Shown here one piece after another: positions 9,801-18,046 of a stretch of DNA of 64,000 nt (the first letter of the stretch is position 1; each line of letters begins with the position of its first letter). This stretch comes from Planctomycetota bacterium (GTDB lineage Bacteria > Planctomycetota > Planctomycetia > Planctomycetales > Planctomycetaceae). The translations under genes and the position numbers were made by a program. The notes below the pieces were generated by a model. That model was not told the origin of the DNA and did not search any database. It saw only the letters and a list, made by a program, of their open reading frames with translations. Where the stretch lies: contig JAQCEJ010000018.1 of the NCBI GenBank assembly GCA_027618475.1, forward strand, positions 1-64,000, read 5' to 3'.

Positions 9801-9820
9801 CGTGCGCACGTTATTCGGAA
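9791..9820. repeat. Perfect 30-bp palindrome at integrase/cassette junction
   Basis: Bases 9791-9805 (TTCCGAATAACGTGC) and their exact reverse complement at 9806-9820 form an uninterrupted palindrome. The left arm contains the stop codon of the integrase remnant (TAA, 9798-9800). The right arm contains CGTTATTCGG, which resembles the right-hand integron core found in the attC-like site at 10269 (CGTTCGGC). Its position, between integrase remnant and first cassette, is where an attI or a cassette boundary would lie. It could instead be a rho-independent-type hairpin or a dimer-binding operator. No T-run follows it. Confidence 0.8.
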
Positions 9821-9855
9821 TGGTTCTGGATAAACAATAGTTGGGCAGCATAAAC

Positions 9856-10260
9856 ATGACTCGCATTCGACTTGAATACTTTGACCAAAACGAAGACTTC
9901 GCGCCCTGCCTGCCGTGTGAGGCAACGGTTCTAAAACGTGTCGCAACATCCAACGTTGATGATTGGTATCTTGTTGAACTTGATCAACCTATTGAATACC
10001 AAATCAAGGTCGGAGATCCGTATAGATATAGGTTGGTGGAAACGAATCATTTACTAATCAGGTCACGCTGGACCGATCACCCCATTGGAGACATCGAACC
10101 AACATCCGTGTTTATTGTGCTCGTCGAGCGAGAGCAGTTGCCACTCGTTACACCACTTCAAATTGAGCAGTACCATCATGTTGCATGGGGTATGTGTCAT
10201 ACACTCAGCAATGCTGCCCAACAAGGCGCTCCAGGTGACGACGCAATGCGGCGCGCCTGA
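9856..10260 (+). CDS. Putative integron cassette gene, unknown function
   Basis: The ATG at 9856 gives a 134-residue soluble protein (MTRIRLEYFDQNEDFAPCLP...). A TTG at 9841 is possible but less likely. GGGCAG at 9843-9848 is a weak ribosome site. The protein is acidic, beta-rich in appearance and has no motif that I recognise. VDDWYLVELDQPIEYQIKVG and TSVFIVLVEREQLP suggest a small domain with strands. Its last 15 codons run into the attC-like site and the stop (TGA 10258-10260) lies inside it, which is typical of integron cassette genes. It lies 36 bases after the palindrome and has no promoter that I can see. Codon use and composition are less GC-biased than in the flanking genes, which fits acquisition from elsewhere. 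Confidence 0.6.
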   Translation: MTRIRLEYFDQNEDFAPCLPCEATVLKRVATSNVDDWYLVELDQPIEYQIKVGDPYRYRLVETNHLLIRSRWTDHPIGDIEPTSVFIVLVEREQLPLVTPLQIEQYHHVAWGMCHTLSNAAQQGAPGDDAMRRA

Positions 10261-10275
10261 GCTTGGTCGTTCGGC
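10216..10275 (+). other. attC-like integron recombination site
   Basis: The 60-base segment starts with GCCCAAC (matching the RYYYAAC core) and ends with GTTCGGC (a GTTRRRY-like core with C in the fourth position). Internally, CAAG, GCT and CAGG of the left arm (10221-10237) pair with CCTG, AGC and CTTG on the right (10256-10265). A few bases remain unpaired, giving the imperfect stem with extrahelical bases that defines attC sites. The central loop is GC-rich. The stop codon of the preceding cassette gene lies within it. The pairing was worked out by eye; a folding program has not been run. Together with the integrase remnant upstream, an integron origin is the best reading. Confidence 0.75.
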
Positions 10276-10715
10276 GGCGGAAGCCATGGGATGAGCGGCG
10301 GGGTGGCTGTAGAGGCTTGGCGAGGCCCCAGCGGAGCGCGCGGTCGATGGGGCCCGCCCCTGCCAACCGGCGGCAACAACTACGGGCAGGTTCCCAACAG
10401 CGCAACGTCGCGTGTGATCGGCGAGATTTGTTCGCCGACGAACACCACGGCTAACCGCTGTCGCCGCGTTCGCGGCTCTCATCTTATTGACGCCGCACGG
10501 TTACACGCTATCGCGGCCTTCGCCGCTGAAATCCATCGATCGCAAATTGACAATGCCACAAACCCACCCGGTCAGATGCATTCCGTCTGACTCCCCATCA
10601 CCCCCTCTCTCATTCTCCCAATTTGTGTCTCCGCAATTGCATCCAGACAACCATGTCGGCTATCCTGAAGGATCGAAAACACCCGCCTCCCGTTCACCCG
10701 CCGGAGATACGTTCT
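10276..10715. other. Intergenic stretch after attC-like site, no convincing gene
   Basis: This 440-base stretch holds short open frames without conserved features. One frame from 10291 (MSGGVAVEAWRGPSG) is rich in Gly, Arg and Pro and looks like non-coding GC-rich sequence. Two small perfect hairpins are present: TCGGCGA/TCGCCGA at 10418-10438 and GCCGCG-TT-CGCGGC near 10460-10475. The latter part (10590-10710) is plain leader sequence of the next gene. It may include the eroded end of a second cassette, but no second attC core pair is convincing. Confidence 0.5.
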
Positions 10716-13700
10716 ATGATTCTGCGTTCTCGCACCCTACCGTTCGCTCTGACCATCGTTCTTGCCTCGCTATCAACGACAGCGGCAGACGACTTCCGCC
10801 TTCAGGCCCGCACGCGCATCGAGACCAAACCTGATACGGGGCGCTATCACGCGGTCGTGGAAGACAAGACCTGGGATCCGGCGAAGACCGCTCTTATCGT
10901 TTGCGATATGTGGGATTTGCATCACTGTTTAAATGCCACTCGTCGTGGGGCAGAAATGGCTCCGCGGATGAATGCCCTGCTCAAGGAATGCCGCAGTCGC
11001 GGCGTACAGATCATTCATGCTCCGAGCGGATGCATGGACGCCTACAAAGATCACCCCGCCCGAAAACAGGCGATGCTAATTCCCAGATCGAAAAATCTTC
11101 CCGATGAGATCGGTAACTGGTGTTATAGCATTCCCGCCGAGGAAAAAGGTGTCTACCCAATCGATCAGTCGGACGGGGGCGAAGACGATGATCTCGCCGA
11201 ACATAAGGTCTGGGCCGAAAAGCTGACCGCCATGGGCCGCGACCCGCGCCGACCCTGGAAGTCACAAACCGATCTGCTTGATATCGAAGAGGGAGATCTC
11301 ATCAGCGACAGCGGCGAAGAGATCTGGAGTGCTCTCGAACTTAAAGGAATCGACAACGTCCTGCTGCTCGGCGTGCATGCCAATATGTGTGTTCTCGGGC
11401 GTCCGTTCGGATTGCGGCAAATGTCGCGCAACGGCAAGAACGTGCTGCTCGTCCGCGACATGACCGACACGATGTACAACCCCGAAAAATCCCCGTTCGT
11501 CAGCCATTTCACGGGGACCGATCTGATCGTCGAACATATCGAAAAATTCGTCTGCCCGACGATCACCAGCGATCAAATTCTCGGAGGCGAACCGCTCGTA
11601 TTTGCCGGTGACAAACGCCCTCATCTTGTGATGGTCATTGGCGAAGACGAATACAAAACGGAAGTCAGCCTGCCCAAGTTCGCGCTGAGACATCTCGGCA
11701 AAGATTTTCGTATCAGCACCGTCTTTTCGAGCGAAGAAAATCCGTATGATTTCCCCGGTATGGAAGTGGTCGACGACGCCGACGTGCTGTTGATCTCCAC
11801 ACGCCGCCGAGTAATTCCCGCCACAGACATGGCCCGTATCAGAAAGTTCATCGATGCCGGCAAGCCTGTCGTTGGTATCCGCACAGCAAGTCATGCGTTC
11901 GCTTTACGAAAGGGGCAGGAAATTCCTGAAGGATACGCCGATTGGCCACGGTTCGATCTGGAGGTACTCGGCTGCAACTACAATCTGCACTACAAGAGCA
12001 AACCCGAAGGCGAACCTTCGTCTATGATTTCAATGATCCCGGACGCGATGAAACATCCGATTCTCAAGAATTTCCCTCCCGAAGAATTCGGGGTACGTTC
12101 GACGCTGTATCTTTCCAAGCCCCTCGTCGATTCGGCAACGCCGCTTCTGATGGGGAATTCAGACGATGCCGCTTCCCCTGAACCGGTTGCTTGGACGAAC
12201 AAACGCCCAGACGGCGGGATGGTCTTCTATACCTCAATGGGACACATCGAGGACTTCAATGTGCCGCAATTCCGCCGGTTATTGCGGAACGGCATCTATT
12301 ATGTCGCCGGGTTGGATATCCCTGAGGATCTCCCTGCTGCGGACGATGCCGTTGATTATTCGGCCAACTGGCAACCGCTCAAAGTCCCCGGCACATGGGA
12401 CGAGAACTCGGATGGGGCTCTCAACGACTACGATGGTATTGCCTGGTATCGTTGCTGGGTCAAACTCCCCGAGAACTGGTCGAAACGGGATATGGAACTC
12501 GCCATCGAACATCTCGACAATGCCCACGAGGCCTACATCGACGGCAAGAAACTTGGCGGTGCTGGATCGTTTCCGCCGAATTATGCGAGTGGCCTGGAAG
12601 CCCCACAGCGCTATAAAGTCGCTCGCGAATTATTAGGAAATTACGAATATCATCTCATCGCACTTCGGGTGTACGACCACGACGGTCGCGGTGGATTCAA
12701 GGGACTTCCGCCGAAACTTATCGGCGGTCCCGAGGCAATCCAGCTCAAAGGCGAGTGGATGTTCCATCTCGGAGACGACATGAACTGGGCAACCCCCGGT
12801 CAGGCCACTCCCACCGAAGTAGCCGTCTATTCAAAAGCCATTCCCCTGTCGGAACTCTCACAAGCCGGCCCTGCACGCGGAGAAGGCGATCTCGGCGTAC
12901 AGCCTCCGGAAGAAACCGTCGCCAGATTTGAACTGGCAGAGGGACTGATCGCTGAACCTGTAGTTGCCGAACCCGAGGTCCGTCAACCCCTTTTCATGCA
13001 GTTCGACGAACGGGGCCGATTGTGGGTCATGAATTATCTGCAATACCCCTACCCCGAAGGGCTGACGATGCTCAGCCGCGATCGTTACTGGCGTGCGGTG
13101 TACGACAAAGTGCCGCTGCCGCCTCCGCACGGCGACAAGGGACACGACATCATTTCCATTCACGAAGATACCGATGGTGACGGCCAATTCGATTCGCACA
13201 AACACTTCGTCGAAGGGCTTAATATCGCCAGTTCGTTCGCTGTAGGCCGCGGCGGCGTGTGGGTCGTGAACCCGCCGTATCTCCTCTTTTACCCCGATCG
13301 CGATCACGATGACGTACCTGACGGCGACCCCGTCGTCCATCTCGAAGGCTTCGGTATGGAAGACACGCACTCCGTCGCCAATTCGCTTCGCTTCGGACCT
13401 GACGGCTGGCTGTATGGAGCCCAGGGAAGCACCGTCAGTGGTTCGGTCAAACGCCCCGGAGATAAAACAGCCGTCCATTCGATGGGACAGGCAATCTGGC
13501 GATATCATCCCGAAACGCGGAGATACGAAATTTTCGCCGAAGGAGGAGGTAACAGTTTCAGTTGTGAATTCGACGAAAAGGGACGTGTCTTCTCCGGGAC
13601 CAACGGCGGCGACACGCGCGGTTATCATTACATTCAAGGAGCCTATTATCAAAAAGGGTTCGGTAAGCACGGACCGCTGTCGAATCCGTATGCGCTGGGC

Positions 13701-15782
13701 TATTTCATGGCGATGAAGCATCATCCGGTCCCCCGCTTCACACATAACTTCATTATTTATCAAGAGACGTCGCTTCCCGAGCAATATCAGAATAAAATCT
13801 TCGGGATCGAGCCACTGCAAGGCCGTGTTGTGTTAAGCGATTTTCAACCGTTTGCCTCTTCGTTTGAGACCAATGATATCGGATACGCTGTGGTGAGCGG
13901 CGACCCGTGGTTCCGGCCTGTCGATATCAAGACCGGCCCAGACGGGGCGATCTATATCGCCGATTTTTACGAAGCAAAAATTCAACACCTGCAACACTTC
14001 GGCGGAGAAATCGATAAATCAAACGGGCGCGTTTATCGGCTTAAAAGTGCCGACACAAGGCCTGTGCAACCGTTCGATCTCGCGAAACTCTCGACACCGG
14101 ATCTCATCGAATACCTGAAACATCCGAACAAATGGTATAGGCAAACAGTCCAAAGGTTGCTCGGCGATCGTGTCGATCGTTCGATTGTCCCGACGCTTGA
14201 ACAATGGCTCGATGAAGGCGATCCGCAACTTGCGCTCGAATCGCTGTGGGGCATCCATTTGAGCGGAGGATTCAATGACCGCATCGTGCTCAAGGCCCTT
14301 CATCACACCGATGCGAACGTCCGCTCGTGGGCCGTGCGCCTGATTTGTGACAATCGCACGGTCTCGCCCGTTGTGACGAAGACGCTCGCCGAACTGGCCG
14401 CCACGGAACCCGATGTGCACGTTCGAGTTCAACTGGCGGCCTCTGCAAAACGGCTTCCTGCGGCCAGTTCGCTCCCTATCGTGGCTAATCTCGCAACTCA
14501 TGATGAGGATAACGTCGATCTGCATGTACCACTCTTGCTGTGGTGGGCGATCGAAGATAAAGCGGAATCGAATCGCGAAGCCGTCGTCGAATTGTTCCGC
14601 GATTCAACATTCTGGAATCGAGAAATCGTCAAGTCGACGCTTATCGAACGAGTCATGCGACGGTATGCACTCGCCGGCACGCGCACCGATTTGCTCACCT
14701 GTGCCGAATTGCTAAAGCTCTCGCCGTCACCGGAAGCGACCGACCTCCTTATCGCCGGATTCGAGACGGCATTTAAAGGCCGTTCTCTCGCCGAGTTGCC
14801 GACGGAACTCGCCCAGGCCCTATCGGAAACCGGCCGGTCATCGCCCATCCTGGATCTACGTCAAGGCAAGCCCGAAGCGGTCGAGAAGGCGATCACCCTC
14901 ATCGCCAATGCTAATGAAGACGCACAAAAGCGTCTTGATTACATCCAGGTTTTCGGTGAAATCCACCAACCTTCGAGTGTTCCCATCCTACTGGATGTGA
15001 TCGAGTCTTCTCCCGACGATAGTCTGAGAACCGCGGCCATCATGGCGCTTCAACAATACGGCGATGACGAAATCGCCAGGCGAATCATCGCTTTGTATCC
15101 CCAGCTGTCTGAGGATGTCCGCGGTGTCGCACAGACACTGTTTACCAGCCGTAAATCGTGGACGAAAACATTTTTAGCAGCAATCGAAGCCGGCGTGATC
15201 GATCCTTCCGTGATTTCAATCGACGTCGCCCGCAAGATGACGATTTTCGGCGACGACGAAATCGCCGCCGCCGTCGCCAAGCACTGGGGCGAAATTGAAG
15301 GAGCGACAACCGCCCAGATGCAAGAACAAATCGCCCATTTGACCGATCTCGTGCAGACCGGCGACGCCAACCGTCGTAACGGTAAAGAACTGTTCGCAAA
15401 GACGTGCGGAAAGTGTCACAAACTGTTCGACGAAGGAGGCCAGATCGGCCCCGATCTCACGCCGTTCAAACGCAACGATGTGCAGAATATGGTCGCGAAC
15501 ATCGTGAACCCCAGCGCGGAAGTTCGCGAAGGATTTGAAACCTATCTCGCCGTAACAGTGGATGGCCGCGTCGTACAGGGATTTCTGGTTGATCGTGATC
15601 CGCAAGTGGTGACGCTCCGCGGCGCCGACGGCCAAAACGTGTCGCTTCCCCAGGATGAGATCGACGAAATGCTCCCACAGAAAAAATCGCTGATGCCCGA
15701 GAACGTGCTCAAAGACTTGACCGAACAACAGATTCGCGATCTGTTTTCGTACTTAAGAAGTTCCCAACCGCTGGCGGAATGA
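10716..15782 (+). CDS. Giant exported mosaic: isochorismatase, ThuA, jelly-roll, heme-propeller, HEAT, cytochrome c
   Basis: The ATG at 10716 is chosen because it starts a signal peptide (MILRSRTLPFALTIVLASLS, then TTAADD) and CCGGAG lies ten bases upstream; the earlier in-frame start gives an unlikely leader. The 1688 residues hold, in order, a cysteine-hydrolase domain (about 54-265; TALIVCDMWD and VHANMCVLGRP with the nucleophile Cys), a ThuA-like domain (about 300-500; DADVLLISTRRRV), and a beta-galactosidase-type jelly roll (about 550-670; WQPLKVPGTWDE). Then come a Pirellula/Verrucomicrobium-type propeller (about 730-1110; DTDGDGQFDSHKHF, YGAQGSTVSG), HEAT-like helical repeats (about 1120-1540), and a C-terminal cytochrome domain with CGKCH at 1564, IGPDLTPFKRND and a PAxQ-type end. 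It likely acts outside the cytoplasm, perhaps oxidising a carbohydrate. The substrate is unknown. Confidence 0.93.
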   Translation: MILRSRTLPFALTIVLASLSTTAADDFRLQARTRIETKPDTGRYHAVVEDKTWDPAKTALIVCDMWDLHHCLNATRRGAEMAPRMNALLKECRSRGVQIIHAPSGCMDAYKDHPARKQAMLIPRSKNLPDEIGNWCYSIPAEEKGVYPIDQSDGGEDDDLAEHKVWAEKLTAMGRDPRRPWKSQTDLLDIEEGDLISDSGEEIWSALELKGIDNVLLLGVHANMCVLGRPFGLRQMSRNGKNVLLVRDMTDTMYNPEKSPFVSHFTGTDLIVEHIEKFVCPTITSDQILGGEPLVFAGDKRPHLVMVIGEDEYKTEVSLPKFALRHLGKDFRISTVFSSEENPYDFPGMEVVDDADVLLISTRRRVIPATDMARIRKFIDAGKPVVGIRTASHAFALRKGQEIPEGYADWPRFDLEVLGCNYNLHYKSKPEGEPSSMISMIPDAMKHPILKNFPPEEFGVRSTLYLSKPLVDSATPLLMGNSDDAASPEPVAWTNKRPDGGMVFYTSMGHIEDFNVPQFRRLLRNGIYYVAGLDIPEDLPAADDAVDYSANWQPLKVPGTWDENSDGALNDYDGIAWYRCWVKLPENWSKRDMELAIEHLDNAHEAYIDGKKLGGAGSFPPNYASGLEAPQRYKVARELLGNYEYHLIALRVYDHDGRGGFKGLPPKLIGGPEAIQLKGEWMFHLGDDMNWATPGQATPTEVAVYSKAIPLSELSQAGPARGEGDLGVQPPEETVARFELAEGLIAEPVVAEPEVRQPLFMQFDERGRLWVMNYLQYPYPEGLTMLSRDRYWRAVYDKVPLPPPHGDKGHDIISIHEDTDGDGQFDSHKHFVEGLNIASSFAVGRGGVWVVNPPYLLFYPDRDHDDVPDGDPVVHLEGFGMEDTHSVANSLRFGPDGWLYGAQGSTVSGSVKRPGDKTAVHSMGQAIWRYHPETRRYEIFAEGGGNSFSCEFDEKGRVFSGTNGGDTRGYHYIQGAYYQKGFGKHGPLSNPYALGYFMAMKHHPVPRFTHNFIIYQETSLPEQYQNKIFGIEPLQGRVVLSDFQPFASSFETNDIGYAVVSGDPWFRPVDIKTGPDGAIYIADFYEAKIQHLQHFGGEIDKSNGRVYRLKSADTRPVQPFDLAKLSTPDLIEYLKHPNKWYRQTVQRLLGDRVDRSIVPTLEQWLDEGDPQLALESLWGIHLSGGFNDRIVLKALHHTDANVRSWAVRLICDNRTVSPVVTKTLAELAATEPDVHVRVQLAASAKRLPAASSLPIVANLATHDEDNVDLHVPLLLWWAIEDKAESNREAVVELFRDSTFWNREIVKSTLIERVMRRYALAGTRTDLLTCAELLKLSPSPEATDLLIAGFETAFKGRSLAELPTELAQALSETGRSSPILDLRQGKPEAVEKAITLIANANEDAQKRLDYIQVFGEIHQPSSVPILLDVIESSPDDSLRTAAIMALQQYGDDEIARRIIALYPQLSEDVRGVAQTLFTSRKSWTKTFLAAIEAGVIDPSVISIDVARKMTIFGDDEIAAAVAKHWGEIEGATTAQMQEQIAHLTDLVQTGDANRRNGKELFAKTCGKCHKLFDEGGQIGPDLTPFKRNDVQNMVANIVNPSAEVREGFETYLAVTVDGRVVQGFLVDRDPQVVTLRGADGQNVSLPQDEIDEMLPQKKSLMPENVLKDLTEQQIRDLFSYLRSSQPLAE

Positions 15783-15947
15783 ATTGTCATCCGGTAAGAC
15801 ACAGGTCAGGCAACGGTAAGGCGACAGGAGAAATCACTCAGCTGACGAACGGTACAACCTTTGACACGAGTGTTCATCGTAAATTCGTGATTCGCGCAGA
15901 GCACGTAGACTTGGTTTGAAAACTGAGCATTCGCCGGAGAAATTCTC

Positions 15948-17441
15948 ATGATCGTTCGTCTTGCAATCATTGTTTGCTTCTTCGTCGTGACCCTGAATTC
16001 TTCGGTGTCGATATCTTCTCGGACATATGCTTCACAAGACAATATTCCCCTCCGGCCGAATGTGCTTATCGTCCTTTGCGACGATCTCGGCTACGGCGAT
16101 CTGGCGTGTTACGGACATCCCGAGATCAAGACGCCGAACCTCGATCGTTTCGCGAAAGAGGGTCTACGATTGACGAGCTGTTATGCCTCGCACGCGAATT
16201 GTTCTCCCTCGCGAGCGGGACTGATGACCGGTCGCACACCGTTTCGCGCTGGGATTCATAACTGGATTCCTTATCTCTCACCGATGCACTTGCGTTCGCA
16301 TGAAATCACGATCGCAACAGTTTTGCAACAGGCCGATTACGAAACCTGTCACGTCGGCAAATGGCATTTGAACGGATGGTTCAATCTGCCGGGACAGCCG
16401 CAACCCATCGACCACGGTTTCGATCACTGGTGTAGTACACAAAACAACGCACTTCCTGATCATCGTGAACCTTACAATTTTGTTCGCAATGGTGTGCCGC
16501 TCGGCCCGCAGCAGGGATATTCATCGGAGATCGTCGCTACAGAGTCGATCCGTTGGCTCCGAGATGGACGTGATCCAGGAAAACAATTTTTTCTCTTCGT
16601 CTGTTTTCATGAACCTCACGAACCGATCGCCACACGACCTCGCTATGCGGAGATGTACATGTCATCCGACGATCCCAGCCGGTCGAACTATTTTGGGAAC
16701 GTAACTCAGATGGATGTCGCCTTTGGAAGAATCATGCGAGAGCTCGATCGCACAGGACTCGATGACAACACTTTTGTATTTTTCACCTCCGATAACGGAC
16801 CGGCACGCACCGGATATCACAATGTTGGCTCGTCCGGCCCATTGCGTGAATTCAAAGGACACATGTATGAAGGAGGCCTGCGTGTTCCTGGTATCGTCCG
16901 CTGGCCCGGGCACATCGCACCAGGTTCTGATAGCGATGAACCGGTCTGCGGCGTCGACATATTGCCCACGATTTGCGAGATCGCAGGCATTGCCCCACCT
17001 ACCGAACGTTCGCTGGATGGAACGAGTATTGTCTCGCTCTTTACTGAAAAATCGATCGAACGGTCCATTCCACTCTATTGGCAGTTCAATGGTTCTTCGA
17101 GCGCCCCGAAAGTCGCCCTCCGAAAAGGAGACTGGAAAATTCTCGCCATGCTCGATACCGAACCCAAAGATCGAGCCGGCATTACCGATGAAGATTCCCG
17201 CGGCATTAAATCTGCCAAAATCACCGGCTATGAGCTCTACAATCTCCGCAATGACATTGGAGAAACAACCGATCTCGCCGCGAGCGAACCCGATAAACTC
17301 CGCGAACTGAAACACGAACTGGATAAAAAATACGACGAAGTCCGCGAAGAGACACCCACCTGGCCCGCGTGGATATTCGCACGATACGAAGGCCAGCGAA
17401 TCCGCTGGCCGGAATACAGGGCAAAGCCGAGGGAAAAGTAA
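15948..17441 (+). CDS. Exported arylsulfatase-type sulfatase
   Basis: The ATG at 15948 with CCGGAGA eleven bases upstream gives a 497-residue protein with a signal peptide (MIVRLAIIVCFFVVTLNSSV). It contains RPNVLIVLCDDLGYGDLACYG, whose Asp pair binds calcium, and NCSPSRAGLMTGR at about residue 84. The Cys at 85 lies in C-x-P-S-R, the sequence converted to formylglycine by a maturase. Further family features are GKWHLNG, FTSDNGP and a C-terminal DWKILAMLD region that is typical of the S1 sulfatase subdomain. It hydrolyses sulfate esters, probably of polysaccharides, in the periplasm. Planctomycetes carry many such genes. It starts 165 bases after the mosaic gene on the same strand, possibly from its own promoter. 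Substrate specificity is unknown. Confidence 0.96.
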   Translation: MIVRLAIIVCFFVVTLNSSVSISSRTYASQDNIPLRPNVLIVLCDDLGYGDLACYGHPEIKTPNLDRFAKEGLRLTSCYASHANCSPSRAGLMTGRTPFRAGIHNWIPYLSPMHLRSHEITIATVLQQADYETCHVGKWHLNGWFNLPGQPQPIDHGFDHWCSTQNNALPDHREPYNFVRNGVPLGPQQGYSSEIVATESIRWLRDGRDPGKQFFLFVCFHEPHEPIATRPRYAEMYMSSDDPSRSNYFGNVTQMDVAFGRIMRELDRTGLDDNTFVFFTSDNGPARTGYHNVGSSGPLREFKGHMYEGGLRVPGIVRWPGHIAPGSDSDEPVCGVDILPTICEIAGIAPPTERSLDGTSIVSLFTEKSIERSIPLYWQFNGSSSAPKVALRKGDWKILAMLDTEPKDRAGITDEDSRGIKSAKITGYELYNLRNDIGETTDLAASEPDKLRELKHELDKKYDEVREETPTWPAWIFARYEGQRIRWPEYRAKPREK

Positions 17442-17535
17442 CAACGAAAATCAATCCTGACTTCATGACTATAATTATCTGCTATTCCGGCCGCAGAGGA
17501 AGAAAGTTGTATAATTCCAAAATCGTGCCTCGAAA
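17442..17535. other. Spacer between sulfatase and broken gene
   Basis: The short convergent spacer has no recognisable terminator. I see only AT-rich sequence (ACTATAATTATCTGCTATT) and nothing coding. Confidence 0.4.
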
Positions 17536-18003
17536 TCATGATACGCCGAAGATTTGGGAGTTAACGGCACTCGCCCCCGCAGCGTCATCCTTATAATGCA
17601 CGACGAAAATCCGATCGTCGTCAAGCTGCGTCCACCCCGAATTGCCCTGACCGTACCCTGCCGCACTCGCTTCAATTTCGACGATATAATCGGGCTGGTA
17701 CTGATCGGGATATCCGTTGGTTGCTAACCACGAGAATGCCTGCCGTGTTGCCTGTGGATCGTAGTAAACCGCCGAGAATTTTATCTAGGCGCTATACCCG
17801 GTGACATCAGGGGTAATGTTCGCCGGATACACGTTGGGCATTGTTCGCGAGACTTTCTCGGCTTTTTTCGTTGAGCCCTTCGACTCGTTGCCGAATTCGA
17901 TGCGTAATCGCTTACTGTCCTTACGGAAGTACCCACTCTGACCATGATGTCTTCGCTTCGCCAGAACCAGACAATTAAAGATGTCTCGGTTTATTAAGAT
18001 CAT
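17536..18003 (-). pseudogene. Broken small gene with an in-frame stop
   Basis: On the minus strand a frame starts at ATG 18003 (MILINRDIFNCLVLAKRRHHG...) and meets TAG at 17785-17787 after 72 codons. The same frame then continues without interruption for 82 sense codons (IKFSAVYYDPQATRQAF..., SWLATNGYPDQYQPDYIVEI...) to TGA at 17536-17538. The second half has protein-like composition and ordered hydrophobic spacing. The simplest reading is a roughly 155-codon gene interrupted by one amber mutation. I do not recognise the family. It lies 43 bases downstream of the DUF1501 gene, on the same strand, with a short hairpin (GGCCTC/GAGGCC, 18009-18023) between them. Stop-codon readthrough is possible but has no support here. 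Confidence 0.5.
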
Positions 18004-18046
18004 TGTCCGGCCTCATAGAGGCCAACTACAAAAGCTCACTTGGCCT

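Noticed and set aside
10291-10590. 99-codon frame after the attC-like site as a second cassette gene
   Set aside because: Gly/Arg/Pro-rich, no ribosome site, and no second attC core pair.
12858-13820. 320-codon minus-strand frame
   Set aside because: It is antisense to the propeller domain of the mosaic protein and has no independent feature.
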